64,000 nt of DNA from Alphaproteobacteria bacterium (GCA_023259375.1 JAHFQC010000013.1:1-64000); one strand, 5' to 3'; positions 1-8,903 are shown, counted from the first letter of the stretch. The notes: generated from the sequence alone by a model not told the origin. A program made the numbers and translations.

Positions 1-1659
1 GGGCCGCTCGGCGGAAATGCGCCGGATCTCAGCGGTCGCGGGATCGCGCACGCCGGTGAGCCGCCAGATCGTCGAGGTTTTCAGACGGCCGCCGGGCAAG
101 CCGAAGTCGTCGAGCGGCAGCACGGTTTCGAAATCGATCACGTTGCGGTGGCCGCCGCCGATATTGCCCGGCGCATCGAAATGACCGGCCGGACCGAACA
201 CCGGAATGTAATCGAGCACGCCCGAAATATCTTCGTGCAGCAAGGACAGTGATACCGCGCCCTTTTCCCAGAAGTGCCGTTCGAACGCGAGTTCGTATTG
301 CCAGTGACGGTCGGGCGCCAGATTGGGATTGCCGCCGGTGACGCCGTAGGACGACAGACTGCTCGACGCCACAAAATTGGAAAAATCCAATTGCCCCAGA
401 ACGCGCTCGGCCCTGAGGCGCACCTGGGTGTTGGGGATCGGCGTCCAGGTGAAAAGGACGCGCGGCTTGGGATAGAAGAACTCGCGGCTCAACGTGCCTT
501 CGGAGATCACCGAGTATTCCAGGCGCAAACCGGTCTCGAGCTTGAACGCCGGCGTGATCGTCCACATGCCCTGGGCGAACATCTCGGTGCGCTTCTCGTC
601 GACACGGGCATTGCCGGACGGCAAATCCACCGCCGCACCGTTGATGACATACGTCGAAGCGCCTTCGAGCTGGTTGTAGGCGCCTTCCCATCCGCTCTCG
701 ATGGTGAGATCGGCATTGGGACGATAGCGCACGATGGCGCGAAGGATGCTTTCCATCGTGCGATTGCGCTGCCAGAAGGTTTCGTTGTCGCCGACCATCG
801 TTTGGACTTGATTGTCCGTGTCGCGACCGAACCGCTGCAGGACCAGCGTTTCCAGCTCGATGCCGGAGACCGGGCCGATCCAATGCAGACCCACCTCGCC
901 CTTCTTGGTGCCCGAACTGTCGGTAATGGCGTAATCGCCGGCACCGCCGAAATAGGCGTAATGCGATTGGTCCGGTGAATCCTGGTAGGTGTAGTTGGCC
1001 TTGAACTCGCCGCCCAGCCACGGGACGGTCGCCGCACCGGTGCTCGTCCAGCCAATGCCCCAGTTCTTGTAGTGCATGCCATAATGCGTGGTGGCGGCGT
1101 TTGCGACGTCGGTCACGTTGTAGAAGCCGTGTCCGACAGAATCGTCGTAGCTGGTGGAAGTTTCCAGCGCGAATTCATAAGTGCTGGCGCCGGTGCGATG
1201 GGTCACTTGCAGCGAGGCCGAAGGCACCATGTGACCGTCGGTCCAGATATCGTTGGTGAGATCGACGACGACCTGGGTGGAAGCGGTTTTCTTGCGCACG
1301 ACGTTGGCGACGACCGATTGGCCTTGCATGTCGATGCCCTGCGCGCCGCCGCGGACCAAATCGATGCGCTCGACGTCGCTCGCCGGAATGCGCTGCAGGA
1401 TGGATTGCAGGTCGTTGGTCTTGGCGGTGGGCCGCTGGCCGTCAATCAAGACATTGCCCGCGGTACCCGCAAAGCCGCGCGCCGACTTGCCGTCGTCGAA
1501 CACGAAACCCGGAACACGGGCGATCATGTCGTAGGCGGTCGAAGGGCGGGCGGACTCGAAGTAGGAACTTGGATATTGCAGCGTGCCGCCCTGATCGTCG
1601 GCAAACGCCGCCGTCCCCATCAACGCCGCCGCCAAAACCGCCGCAATACCTTTACGCAT
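1..1659 (-). CDS. TonB-dependent receptor, partial (C-terminus beyond window)
   Basis: The reverse strand is open from an ATG at 1659 to the first base of the window, giving the N-terminal 553 residues of an outer-membrane receptor. A signal peptide (MRKGIAAVLAAALMGTAAFA, about 20 residues) is followed by a plug domain with the typical order of motifs: IARVPGFVFDDG, a 'NVLIDGQRP' strand, an 'IPASDVERIDLVRGG' segment and 'GQSVVANVVRKK'. This is the class of receptor that imports ligands across the outer membrane using TonB energy. The first residues of the mature protein show no convincing TonB box, and the ligand cannot be read from the sequence. The gene downstream of the cut is not visible. 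Product class is secure; specificity is unknown. Confidence 0.88.
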   Translation of the reverse strand, partial: MRKGIAAVLAAALMGTAAFADDQGGTLQYPSSYFESARPSTAYDMIARVPGFVFDDGKSARGFAGTAGNVLIDGQRPTAKTNDLQSILQRIPASDVERIDLVRGGAQGIDMQGQSVVANVVRKKTASTQVVVDLTNDIWTDGHMVPSASLQVTHRTGASTYEFALETSTSYDDSVGHGFYNVTDVANAATTHYGMHYKNWGIGWTSTGAATVPWLGGEFKANYTYQDSPDQSHYAYFGGAGDYAITDSSGTKKGEVGLHWIGPVSGIELETLVLQRFGRDTDNQVQTMVGDNETFWQRNRTMESILRAIVRYRPNADLTIESGWEGAYNQLEGASTYVINGAAVDLPSGNARVDEKRTEMFAQGMWTITPAFKLETGLRLEYSVISEGTLSREFFYPKPRVLFTWTPIPNTQVRLRAERVLGQLDFSNFVASSSLSSYGVTGGNPNLAPDRHWQYELAFERHFWEKGAVSLSLLHEDISGVLDYIPVFGPAGHFDAPGNIGGGHRNVIDFETVLPLDDFGLPGGRLKTSTIWRLTGVRDPATAEIRRISAERP

Positions 1660-1784
1660 ACCGCTATCCCCACACAGATCTGAACTATCTTAAGGGTGGG
1701 GAGTGCCGTCTAGTGGTTCAAAACTTTCGTTTCGCATAGCCCGCATGCGCCGCCGCAGGCGGTACAAACTAGTGCAGCGGCCGG

Positions 1785-2420
1785 CTAGTTCGCCAGACCG
1801 GGATACCACGCAAACCCGTTCGCGCTGAATGTCGGCTGGGAGACCGCAGCGTTAATCTTGGCAAGCCAGGGCGATTTCGCGGCGCAGACTTGGAACTGGC
1901 CGTCAAGCGCCGCCCGGCCGCTCGACTGCATGATCTGCACCGTTGCGGGCTGGTTGCGCGGCAAAAGGACGATAGCCTCCAAGATTCCGGAGAATTCCGG
2001 CTCCAACGCATGGGCAACGGCCGAACGCCGCACGCAAGCCCACGCGTCGGCGCGAAAGTTCCTGACGGCGATCGCAAAATCGTCGGGACCAGGTTCGACC
2101 TTCCATATCACCTCGACCTTCCACGGCCGGTATGTGGATTGCACGACGTTTTCGCCATAGGTCCAGGTCTTGACGCAGGCGAGCGCCGCGCGGTCGAGCT
2201 CGCCGTCGCCGGAGGACTGCACGAGTACCGGATTGATCACAGTACCACCCGGCGAAATCAGGAATCCGATGGTAACCTTGCCTTCGCGATTATCGAGAAT
2301 GGCTTGCGGCGGATAGAACGCCTCGTTGCAGTTGTGCGAATTGGTCACCGGTTGGGCCGTTTGACCGAACGCTGCCGCTGTCCACGATGCGAACGCCAGC
2401 GCGCAAAGACACAGCTTCAT
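1785..2420 (-). CDS. Exported protein with TonB C-terminal-like domain
   Basis: A 211-residue protein with a cleavable signal peptide (MKLCLCALAFASWTAAAFGQ). Residues about 30-100 match the TonB C-terminal fold: 'CNEAFYPPQAILDNREGKVTIGF', then 'SPGGTVINPVLVQSSGDGELDRAALACVKTW'. A classical TonB has an N-terminal membrane anchor and a proline-rich spacer; both are missing here, so this is probably a free periplasmic TonB_C-domain protein rather than an energy transducer. It lies 125 bp upstream of a TonB receptor on the same strand, so a related role is possible but unproven. The C-terminal half (about 110-211) is not recognised. Confidence 0.75.
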   Translation of the reverse strand: MKLCLCALAFASWTAAAFGQTAQPVTNSHNCNEAFYPPQAILDNREGKVTIGFLISPGGTVINPVLVQSSGDGELDRAALACVKTWTYGENVVQSTYRPWKVEVIWKVEPGPDDFAIAVRNFRADAWACVRRSAVAHALEPEFSGILEAIVLLPRNQPATVQIMQSSGRAALDGQFQVCAAKSPWLAKINAAVSQPTFSANGFAWYPGLAN

Positions 2421-2477
2421 GCGTCCCTCCCCCCAAGGGCCTCCACTCTATCACAAATGCGGCCGGCAAGGCCCGCA

Positions 2478-3050
2478 TCAAACCGGATAGTGCTGTGCCA
2501 GAACGGCAGCGCTCGCTTCTACCATTTTGGGTAACGCCTCGCCGACGCGGCCTTGTTTGGCCTCGGCGAGGAAGTCCTTGATGATCGCGTCCCACACGCT
2601 TTGCGGAATATGACGATCGACGTCACGGTCGGTCACCACTTCGACATAGCGCTCGCCGAGCGAGACGAACAGCAGAATGCCCGTCTTGCGGTCGTTCTGC
2701 GCGAGGACGCGCGAAGCGAAGGCGCGGTGCGCCAGCTCCCAGCATTCCCACAGCTTGGCGTGACGCGGCACCACCGCGAGGCGCAGCGGCCAGAAGTCGA
2801 GCAGGAAGCTCGCCAATCCCGCCACCACCACGACGATGAAGAAGGCTTCCCGCAATGGCATGTGCGGGTAGAACACCGCCAGCACGGCGCCCATCAGGAA
2901 CGCCGCCAGGCCGCCGTAGAGCGCTGGATAGAGCTTGTACTTGTCGCTGATCGGAACCGTCGTCACCGCAACACGGGCCGAGGTGCGTTTCTCGACCGCC
3001 TCGAGCGCTTGCTTCAGTTTCGCACGTTGTGCGTCGTTCAATTTCTGCAT
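2478..3050 (-). CDS. TPM-domain membrane protein
   Basis: A 190-residue protein starting at the ATG (3050-3048) that overlaps the stop of the upstream gene as ATGA; the open frame extends further up but only as an arginine-rich shadow of the glycine-rich tail of its neighbour. It opens with a TPM-type segment (LEAVEKRTSARVAVTTVPIS), has two hydrophobic helices around residues 40-85, and continues with 'KTGILLFVSLGERYVEVVTDRDV', the hallmark second half of the TPM domain. It is likely an inner-membrane partner of the YgcG-like protein upstream. The 1-bp overlap implies translational coupling. Biochemical function in bacteria is not established. Confidence 0.8.
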   Translation of the reverse strand: MQKLNDAQRAKLKQALEAVEKRTSARVAVTTVPISDKYKLYPALYGGLAAFLMGAVLAVFYPHMPLREAFFIVVVVAGLASFLLDFWPLRLAVVPRHAKLWECWELAHRAFASRVLAQNDRKTGILLFVSLGERYVEVVTDRDVDRHIPQSVWDAIIKDFLAEAKQGRVGEALPKMVEASAAVLAQHYPV

Positions 3051-3805
3051 CACCAGCTCCCCGATGCGCCGCCGCCGCCGAACGATCCGCCGCCGCCGGA
3101 GAATCCTCCGCCGGAACCGCCGCCCCAACCGCCACCGCCGCCACCCCAGCCGCCGCGGCCACCACCACCCAAACCGCCAAGCAAAAGCAGCGGCCACAGG
3201 TGGCGTCCGAACACGACGAAGAAGATGATCATCAGGATGATCGGAAACGCCCCGAGCGGCGAACCGTTATCGCGCTGCGGCTCCGGAATGGCTTCGGCCC
3301 CGGTCGGATTGCCGCCGAGAGTCCTCAGCACATTGACAGTGCCGTTGATGATGCCCTTGTCGTAATCGCCGTGGCGAAACGCGGGCAGCATCACGTTTTC
3401 GATAATCAGCTTCGACTGCGCGTCGGTGAGATCGCCTTCCAGCTTGTAGCCGACATCGATGCGGGTCTGGCGCTGGTTGGGCGCGATCTCGATCAGGACG
3501 CCGTTGTCCTTGCCCTTCTGGCCGATGCCCCAGGCGCGGCCGAGCTGATAGCCGTAATCGGCGATGTCGGTACCGCCGAGATCCTTCAGGGTCACGACAA
3601 CGACTTGATTGCCGGTCTGCTTCTCGTGCTCGGCGAGATAGGCGGTGAGCTTTTCTTTCGCCGCCTCGCTCAGGATGCCGGCGTCATCGACGACGCGGCC
3701 GGTCAGCGGCGGGAACTGAAGTGCGGCATTGGCCGAAGCCGTCACGAACACCGCAATAAGGGCGACGACGATGAAGGCAGCAACGCTGCGGAATAGTTTG
3801 GGCAT
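3050..3805 (-). CDS. YgcG-type TPM-domain protein with glycine-rich tail
   Basis: A 251-residue protein with signal peptide (about residues 1-27, ending ANA). A TPM domain spans residues 30-165 ('GRVVDDAGILSEAAKEKL', 'VVVVTLKDL', 'KDNGVLIEIAPNQRQTRIDVGY'). A single transmembrane helix at about 188-212 follows, then a tail made almost only of Gly, Ser and Trp. This order is standard for the YgcG family, which commonly sits next to lemA, as here (lemA lies immediately upstream, 3918-4514). The three genes form one transcription direction, although a palindromic repeat (3825-3909) sits between lemA and this gene. The role is probably in the envelope; exact function is unknown. Confidence 0.85.
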   Translation of the reverse strand: MPKLFRSVAAFIVVALIAVFVTASANAALQFPPLTGRVVDDAGILSEAAKEKLTAYLAEHEKQTGNQVVVVTLKDLGGTDIADYGYQLGRAWGIGQKGKDNGVLIEIAPNQRQTRIDVGYKLEGDLTDAQSKLIIENVMLPAFRHGDYDKGIINGTVNVLRTLGGNPTGAEAIPEPQRDNGSPLGAFPIILMIIFFVVFGRHLWPLLLLGGLGGGGRGGWGGGGGGWGGGSGGGFSGGGGSFGGGGASGSW

Positions 3806-3824
3806 TGAATATCCCTTCCCACGT

Positions 3825-3909
3825 CGTCATGGCCGGCCCCCGAATCGGCCATCCAGTCTTACTTCGCGATGTGCGCGGCTGGATGGCCGCCGCGAGGGCG
3901 GCCATGACG
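3825..3909. repeat. Intergenic double-palindrome repeat, GTCATGGCC family, copy 1
   Basis: Two nested inverted pairs can be read. The outer arms are CGTCATGGCCG and CGGCCATGACG. The inner arms are CGGCCATCCAG and CTGGATGGCCG. Folded, the element makes a hairpin at each end or one long stem. A second copy with the same four-arm order lies at 8796-8903. It fills nearly the whole gap between lemA and the TPM gene, so it may act as an mRNA stability or attenuation element in that operon, which is inference. Confidence 0.85.
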
Positions 3910-3917
3910 GGTAAGGA

Positions 3918-4514
3918 TTAGAACGACACCGTCGGTGCGTTCTGGTTCTTCTCGGACGTCGTGAAGGTCGGATAAGGCTTCAGTTCCGGATAGAAGATCG
4001 ACGCCGTCCAGCGCATCGGAATGGTGCGCAGCATGGTGTTGAACGCCTGGACTTCCTGGATGTAGTCGCGGCGGGCCACCGTGATGCGGTTCTCGGTGCC
4101 TTCAAGCTGCGCCTGCAGCGCAATGAAGTTCTGGTTCGACTTGAGGTCCGGATAATTCTCGCTGATCGCCAAGAGGCGTCCGAGAGCGCCGGACAAACGC
4201 GCCTGGCTCGCTTCGTACTGCTTGAAGGCTTCCGGATCGGTCGCGACTTTTTCCGGCAGCACGGTTTGCGTCGCCTTGGCGCGCGCTTCCGTCACCGCGG
4301 TCAGAACCGAGGATTCCTGTTTGGCGTATCCTTTCACGGTATTCACCAAGTTCGGCACCAGATCGGCGCGGCGCTGATATTGGTTCTGCACCTCGCTCCA
4401 GGCGGCTTTCACCTTCTCGTCCTGGGACGGAATCTTGTTGATGCCGCAGCCGGCAAGACCCACGCCCAGCGCGGCCACCACGGCGAGACGGGCAAAATTC
4501 TTCCAAAACGACAT
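3918..4514 (-). CDS. lemA: LemA family lipoprotein
   Basis: The protein has 198 residues from the ATG at 4514; 12 extra codons upstream are open but precede the signal sequence. The N-terminus carries a lipobox ('GVGLAGC'), so it is probably lipidated and membrane-anchored. The LemA domain is complete: 'AWSEVQNQYQRRADLVPNLVNTVKGYAKQE', 'SENYPDLKSNQNFIALQAQLEGTENRI', then 'ARRDYIQEVQAFNT' and 'FYPELKPYPTF'. Length fits the family. LemA proteins are widespread, often beside TPM/YgcG proteins as here, and their biochemical role is not settled. The call is secure. Confidence 0.93.
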   Translation of the reverse strand: MSFWKNFARLAVVAALGVGLAGCGINKIPSQDEKVKAAWSEVQNQYQRRADLVPNLVNTVKGYAKQESSVLTAVTEARAKATQTVLPEKVATDPEAFKQYEASQARLSGALGRLLAISENYPDLKSNQNFIALQAQLEGTENRITVARRDYIQEVQAFNTMLRTIPMRWTASIFYPELKPYPTFTTSEKNQNAPTVSF

Positions 4515-4578
4515 CGATAGACCTCCCAAATCGACCCTCCTCCTCGCCATCGAATCGCAGGGTCTCCCACTTAATACG

Positions 4579-4614
4579 AAAAAATTGCCGGAGCGGGGGG
4601 GCGCTCCGGCAATT
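4579..4614 (-). terminator. Intrinsic terminator (reverse strand)
   Basis: A perfect 13-bp stem (AATTGCCGGAGCG with CGCTCCGGCAATT) closes a short C-rich loop and, read on the reverse strand, runs into six T residues (4584-4579). It lies about 160 bp beyond the LysR gene stop and would end the trxB-lysR transcript before lemA. The 4620-4775 stretch between is G/C-homopolymer-rich with no gene. Confidence 0.8.
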
Positions 4615-4775
4615 CAGCTTGGGATCGCTCGCGTGGTTGGGGCGCGAGCCGAGCCGGCGGCGGGGGAGCCGCCAGCTCTCGCGGCGGGGGGGCCGCCGCC
4701 GGCAGTCCTTGGGGGGAAGGAGTGCCGTGACTCTCAGATAAGTGCGAAAAACGCCGTTTCAAGGCGTGTTGCGAT

Positions 4776-5672
4776 TTAGTAATGCCAATCTTTGGCTTCG
4801 CGCACCAGGAAGTCGCGGAACGCTGCTACGCGCTTGGATTGGCGCAAGGAATCCGCATAAACCAAATGCACGTCGAAGCTCGGACCGGGAACCTCGGGCA
4901 GAATCCTGACCAGTTGCGCGTACTGCGCCGCAACGTAGTCGGGAATCGACACGACGCCGATATCGGCGAGTGCGGCGTTGAGCACGCCCGTCACATTGTT
5001 GATCCGGATGAGGCGGCCTTTGCCGCCGGAACGGCCGCCCCGTTTGCACTGATCGGCCAGCCAGTTGATGTCGCGCACTTCGCTCGGCGCGGATTCACCA
5101 TAGGAGACGACGGTGTGGTCAACCAAGTCTTCGCACTTCGTCGGCGTACCGGCGGCGTCGAGATAAGCCTGCGTCGCATACACATGATAGTGCACAGTAA
5201 ACAGCTTGCGCTGGATCAGATCGGCCTGCACCGGCGCGCGCATGCGGATGGCGACGTCGGCCTCGCGCTGCGACAGATCGAGCTCGCGATCTTCCAGCAT
5301 CAGATGCAGTTCGAGTTCCGGGCATTCCTTGAGCAGGTTAGCGAGCCGCGGGACCAGCCAGTAAGAGCCGATGCCGTGGGTCGACGTCACTTTCAGCGAG
5401 CCGCGCGGCGCGTCATGGACGTTCTTCAGCGCCTCTTCGGCCTGGGCGAGCCGCGCCAGCACGTCGGACACCGCCGCGTACAGCATCTCGCCTTCGTCGG
5501 TCAGCGTCAGGCCGCGGGCGTGGCGCTGGAACAGCGGCGTGTTGATCTCTTCCTCGAGCGCACTGATCTGGCGGCTGACCGCCGACTGGCTCAAGGTCAG
5601 CATTTGACCGGCATGGGTGAAACTTCCGGCAGACGCCACCGCATGGAAGATGCGCAGCTTGTCCCAATCCAT
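4776..5672 (-). CDS. LysR family transcriptional regulator
   Basis: 298 residues, the usual LysR length. The winged HTH is at residues 1-60 (MDWDKLRIFHAVASAGSFTH, 'LSQSAVSRQISALEEE'), and the effector-binding domain spans about 90-295. It starts 11 bp after the stop of trxB on the same strand, so the two are almost certainly co-transcribed. A LysR gene directly behind trxB is a common alphaproteobacterial arrangement, which suggests redox-linked control, but no cysteine pattern like that of OxyR (two cysteines in a regulatory loop) is evident. Target genes cannot be deduced from the window. Confidence 0.9.
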   Translation of the reverse strand: MDWDKLRIFHAVASAGSFTHAGQMLTLSQSAVSRQISALEEEINTPLFQRHARGLTLTDEGEMLYAAVSDVLARLAQAEEALKNVHDAPRGSLKVTSTHGIGSYWLVPRLANLLKECPELELHLMLEDRELDLSQREADVAIRMRAPVQADLIQRKLFTVHYHVYATQAYLDAAGTPTKCEDLVDHTVVSYGESAPSEVRDINWLADQCKRGGRSGGKGRLIRINNVTGVLNAALADIGVVSIPDYVAAQYAQLVRILPEVPGPSFDVHLVYADSLRQSKRVAAFRDFLVREAKDWHY

Positions 5673-5683
5673 GCCTTACCTCT

Positions 5684-6685
5684 TCACTTGGACCCTGCGG
5701 TCGCCGTTTTGTCCGCTGCCGCCTTCGGCTTCGCTGGCCGCAATTTTACCGGTTCGAGCGTTCCGGCCAGGAACCGCTCGGCCTCCAGCGCCGCCATACA
5801 TCCCATTCCGGCCGCAGTGACCGCCTGGCGGAAAGTGTGATCTTTCACATCGCCCGCCGCGAACACGCCGGCCACACTGGTCTGGGTGGAATCGGGCGCC
5901 GTCCTGATATAGCCGAATTCGTCCATCTTCACCTGACCTTTAAACAAGGCGGTCGCGGGGGAATGGCCGATGGCGATAAACACGCCGTCCACGTCGAGGG
6001 TCTTTTTGGCACCGGTGGTCTTATCGGAGAGCACAATCCCGGTGACGCCCTTCGGATTCTCGGTGCCGACCACCTCGTCGATTTCGCAACCGTAGGCGAT
6101 CTTGATCTTGGGATGGCCTTCGAGGCGAGAAATGTTGGTCTTGTCGCAGCGCAAGGCATCGCGACGGTGAACCAGCGTCACTTCGTCGGCGAAGTTGGTC
6201 AGGAACAGGGCCTCTTCCGCTGCGGTATTGCCACCGCCGACGACCGCGACTTTCTTGCCCCGGTAGAAGAAGCCATCGCAGGTCGCGCAGGCCGATACGC
6301 CGGAGCCCTGGAACTTGGTTTCCGACGGCAGTCCGAGCCAATTGGCCTGGGCGCCGGTGGCCACGATCAGCGTGTCGCAGGTGTAGAGCTCGCCCGAGTC
6401 GCCGGTCAGGGTGAACGGGCGCTTTTTGAGGTCCACCGTCGTGATGACGTCGGTGACGAATTTCGTCCCCAGCTTTTTGGCCTGTTCTTCCATCTGCTGC
6501 ATCAGCCAGGGCCCCTGAATGGGGTCGGCGAAGCCGGGGAAATTCTCGATTTCCGTGGTGATGGTGAGCTGGCCGCCGGGCTGCAGGCCGGCAATGACGA
6601 CCGGATCGAGCATGGCGCGGGCCGCATAGATGGCCGCGGTGCAGCCGGCCGGGCCGCTGCCCAGGATGATGACTTTGGAATGCAT
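5684..6685 (-). CDS. trxB: Thioredoxin-disulfide reductase
   Basis: A 333-residue flavoenzyme that reduces thioredoxin with NADPH. It has the FAD-binding GSGPAG (residues 9-14), the redox CATC motif (Cys133, Cys136) followed by DGFFYRG, the NADPH-binding GGGNTA (about 154), and the C-terminal FAD motif 'GVFAAGDVKD'. Compared with the usual ~315-320 residues it has a short Ala/Lys-rich C-terminal extension (about 20 residues) that looks disordered. It is the first gene of a two-gene unit with the LysR regulator. The product assignment is firm. Confidence 0.97.
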   Translation of the reverse strand: MHSKVIILGSGPAGCTAAIYAARAMLDPVVIAGLQPGGQLTITTEIENFPGFADPIQGPWLMQQMEEQAKKLGTKFVTDVITTVDLKKRPFTLTGDSGELYTCDTLIVATGAQANWLGLPSETKFQGSGVSACATCDGFFYRGKKVAVVGGGNTAAEEALFLTNFADEVTLVHRRDALRCDKTNISRLEGHPKIKIAYGCEIDEVVGTENPKGVTGIVLSDKTTGAKKTLDVDGVFIAIGHSPATALFKGQVKMDEFGYIRTAPDSTQTSVAGVFAAGDVKDHTFRQAVTAAGMGCMAALEAERFLAGTLEPVKLRPAKPKAAADKTATAGSK

Positions 6686-6899
6686 AGACGAACGCTCTCG
6701 TTGACGCCGGACTCAGGGTTCCGGCAGCCCAGGGCAGATATCGGAATTGCCCCCGAAAAGGTCAAGCCAGGGCAACTCCGCGCCGCCGGAAGCCCGGTTC
6801 GGACGCCCCCTGCGGCGAGGGGGTTCTAGACATATTATTGCGTCTACCCCGGTTCCCGGAGTACAAATGCGCCGAGACAGAATATTTCGGGGAAGCCCC

Positions 6900-7379
6900 T
6901 TGGAGCACCACAAGCTCGATTCCATCGACCTCAAGATTTTGGCCGAACTTCAGGCCGACGGTCGCATCACCAACGTTGAACTCTCCCGCCGAGCCAAGAT
7001 CACGGCGCCGCCGTGCCTGCGCCGTATGCGGGCGCTGGAAAAAGCCGGCTACATTCAGGGATATCACGCCGATCTCGACCCCAAGTCGCTCGGCTTCGAA
7101 GTCACCGGCTTCGCCTTCGTCGGCCTCAACAGCCAGCACGATCGCGATCTCAAGGAATTCGAAGACCATGTCCGTTCGTGGCCGAACGTGCGCGAATGCT
7201 ACATGCTGTCGGGCGAAGTCGATTTCATTCTCAAGGTCGTGGCGAAAGACCTGTCCAGCTTCCAGAGCTTCATCACGGAAGTGCTGACGGCGGAGAAAAA
7301 TGTCGCGAGCGTCAAGACGGCCTTGTCGATTCATGCGTCGAAAAATCAGCCGGGCGTGCCGATCGAGGCGAAGCTTTAG
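6900..7379 (+). CDS. Lrp/AsnC family transcriptional regulator
   Basis: About 159 residues. The HTH is at the N-terminus ('LDSIDLKILAELQADGRITNVELSRRAKITAPPCLRRMRALEKAGYI') and the RAM ligand/oligomer domain follows ('GFEVTGFAFVGL', 'VRECYMLSGEVDFILKVVAKDL', 'VASVKTALSIH'). I chose the TTG at 6900 because a GGGGAAG lies just upstream and the protein then begins where family members normally begin; an in-frame ATG at 6867 would add 11 residues. It is divergent from trxB. Regulators of this type usually sense amino acids; the ligand is not known. Confidence 0.88.
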   Translation: MEHHKLDSIDLKILAELQADGRITNVELSRRAKITAPPCLRRMRALEKAGYIQGYHADLDPKSLGFEVTGFAFVGLNSQHDRDLKEFEDHVRSWPNVRECYMLSGEVDFILKVVAKDLSSFQSFITEVLTAEKNVASVKTALSIHASKNQPGVPIEAKL

Positions 7380-7833
7380 GCTTCTCGCAGCGATCGCCAT
7401 TTCTGCAGCGCCGGCGTTCGCGGACGATCCGGCGTTCGGCAGCTTCACGCTCGACCCGGCGCGTTCGACCGGCGGCGATGTTTGCGCGGCGACGAGCCTC
7501 GAAGATCTCGGCGGCGGTAAATTTCACATGACTGCCGTGCGCGTCGCCGCCGACGGCAAGAGGCAGCATCAGGACGGCGTGTTCGCGTTCGACGGCGGCG
7601 ATCATCCTGTTGCCTTGGCCGATGGGACGGGCGGCAGCCTCGCTTTCCTGCGCATCGACGATCACCGCTACATCGTGGTGTCGAAAGGCACCGTGCGGTC
7701 GACCGCCATGCGCACGCTTTCCGCCGATGGCGCAACGATGACCGAGACCATCGACGGCACCGACGACGACCAGGCGTTCCGCGCCTCGCGGGTCTATGTC
7801 CGCGGCACGGGGAGCTGCGAACAGAAGCAGTGA
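7333..7833 (+). CDS. Small exported protein of unknown function
   Basis: About 166 residues from the ATG at 7333, which lies inside the end of the Lrp gene (47-bp overlap). It has an arginine-rich n-region and a hydrophobic stretch ending 'AISAAPAFA', a good signal peptidase I site. The mature part (about 135 residues) holds two cysteines and several short beta-type segments ('ATSLEDLGGGKFHMTAVRV', 'RYIVVSKGTVRSTAMRTLS'). I recognise no family. The overlap suggests co-transcription with the Lrp gene; the start is not certain since no strong ribosome site is visible. Confidence 0.6.
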   Translation: MRRKISRACRSRRSFRLLAAIAISAAPAFADDPAFGSFTLDPARSTGGDVCAATSLEDLGGGKFHMTAVRVAADGKRQHQDGVFAFDGGDHPVALADGTGGSLAFLRIDDHRYIVVSKGTVRSTAMRTLSADGATMTETIDGTDDDQAFRASRVYVRGTGSCEQKQ

Positions 7834-7866
7834 TTTTTGGCGCGGGTTCGCGCCTTGGAGGGGGCA

Positions 7867-8787
7867 ATGGGCTGGTTCGGCCCCAAGCAAAGCGAAGAGC
7901 AGATCAAACGGGCGATGATCCGGCAGTATTTCGCGTCGGAGAGAGGGCTGCCGCCGTGGACCTTTGCCGCCGGCGGCGGTGTCAGCCTTGCGATCATGAT
8001 CGCGCTCGTGGTGTTCGCGATTTCGTTCTATGGCACCGTCGCCGCTGCGGTTCTGACGGTGGTGCTGTTCGCCATCGCCTGGGTGTCGTTCGACGAACGC
8101 TCGCGGCGGGCCGATGACGATGACATCGATTTTTGGCGCGACGAGGATTTCGAGGCCCTGATCGAGCGGATCGGTCGCGATGTCATGCGCACCACCCCCG
8201 GCCTGATCGATCCGCTGCATCCGATCGTGTTCGCCGGCATGCCGCGCTTCGACAATCTCGAGATCAGCCGCAGCCACGACAACGGCACGCTGCGCCAGCG
8301 CTGGCGCGTCAAATTCAAAGTCGGCCGCGACAAGGTCACCCGCTTCACCCCGCCCTGCCTCACGCTGCTCTATTTCACCAAGGACCACCTGATCGCCTAT
8401 CAGTGCGACCTCAATCTTCTCAACGGCCAAGTGATCAACGAAACGCTCGACGAGTATTTCTGGCAGGACATCTCGACGCTGCAGATCGAGCGCCAGACGC
8501 TGCCGACCGAGACCGACGACCGTCAGCTCTATGAACAAGTCGCGGAAAACATGCCGAATGAGGACGCCGAGCGTTACGCCCCGCTGCGCGCCGACGAGCC
8601 GGCCGAACTGTGGATCGGCAAGCGCACCATCCTGCGCCTGAAAACCAATTCGGGCGGCGGTCTCGAAATCGTGCTCGCCGACGAGCGCCTCACCGGCAAG
8701 CCCGACGAAGACAGTCTGCAGATCCGCAACGAAAAAGCCATCGACAAGCTGCGCCTGTTGCTGCGCGATCGCAAAGCGCGGCGATAG
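7867..8787 (+). CDS. Membrane protein of unknown function
   Basis: 306 residues starting at ATG 7867, chosen for the GGAGGGGGCA just in front of it; ten upstream codons are open but lack such a site. The N-terminus is soluble, two closely spaced transmembrane helices lie at about residues 31-72, and the remaining 230 residues are a charged cytoplasmic-type domain ('NLEISRSHDNGTLRQRWRV', 'LLYFTKDHLIAYQCDLNLLNGQ', 'EYFWQDISTLQIE', 'LEIVLADERL'). The repeated beta-strand patterns resemble a PH-like fold, but that is only an impression. No family name can be given. Confidence 0.75.
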   Translation: MGWFGPKQSEEQIKRAMIRQYFASERGLPPWTFAAGGGVSLAIMIALVVFAISFYGTVAAAVLTVVLFAIAWVSFDERSRRADDDDIDFWRDEDFEALIERIGRDVMRTTPGLIDPLHPIVFAGMPRFDNLEISRSHDNGTLRQRWRVKFKVGRDKVTRFTPPCLTLLYFTKDHLIAYQCDLNLLNGQVINETLDEYFWQDISTLQIERQTLPTETDDRQLYEQVAENMPNEDAERYAPLRADEPAELWIGKRTILRLKTNSGGGLEIVLADERLTGKPDEDSLQIRNEKAIDKLRLLLRDRKARR

Positions 8788-8795
8788 TCCTCATT

Positions 8796-8903
8796 CGTCA
8801 TGGCCGGGCGTTCGACCCGGCCATCCAGTGCCCGAACAAATACCGACGCCTTTCCAGATTTCGCCACCGCCAGGATGGCCGGCTCAACGGACCGGCCATG
8901 ACG
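8796..8903. repeat. Intergenic double-palindrome repeat, GTCATGGCC family, copy 2
   Basis: Same four-arm layout as the element at 3825-3909: outer arms CGTCATGGCCGGG and CCGGCCATGACG, inner arms CCCGGCCATCCAG and CAGGATGGCCGG. The central spacer differs in sequence from copy 1. It sits between a membrane-protein gene and an exported-protein gene on the same strand. Confidence 0.85.

Noticed and set aside
4620-4775. G/C-homopolymer-rich tract as a gene or regulatory island
   Set aside because: Runs of G with imperfect GGCGGC / GCCGCC symmetry, no frame with protein character and no clear site.
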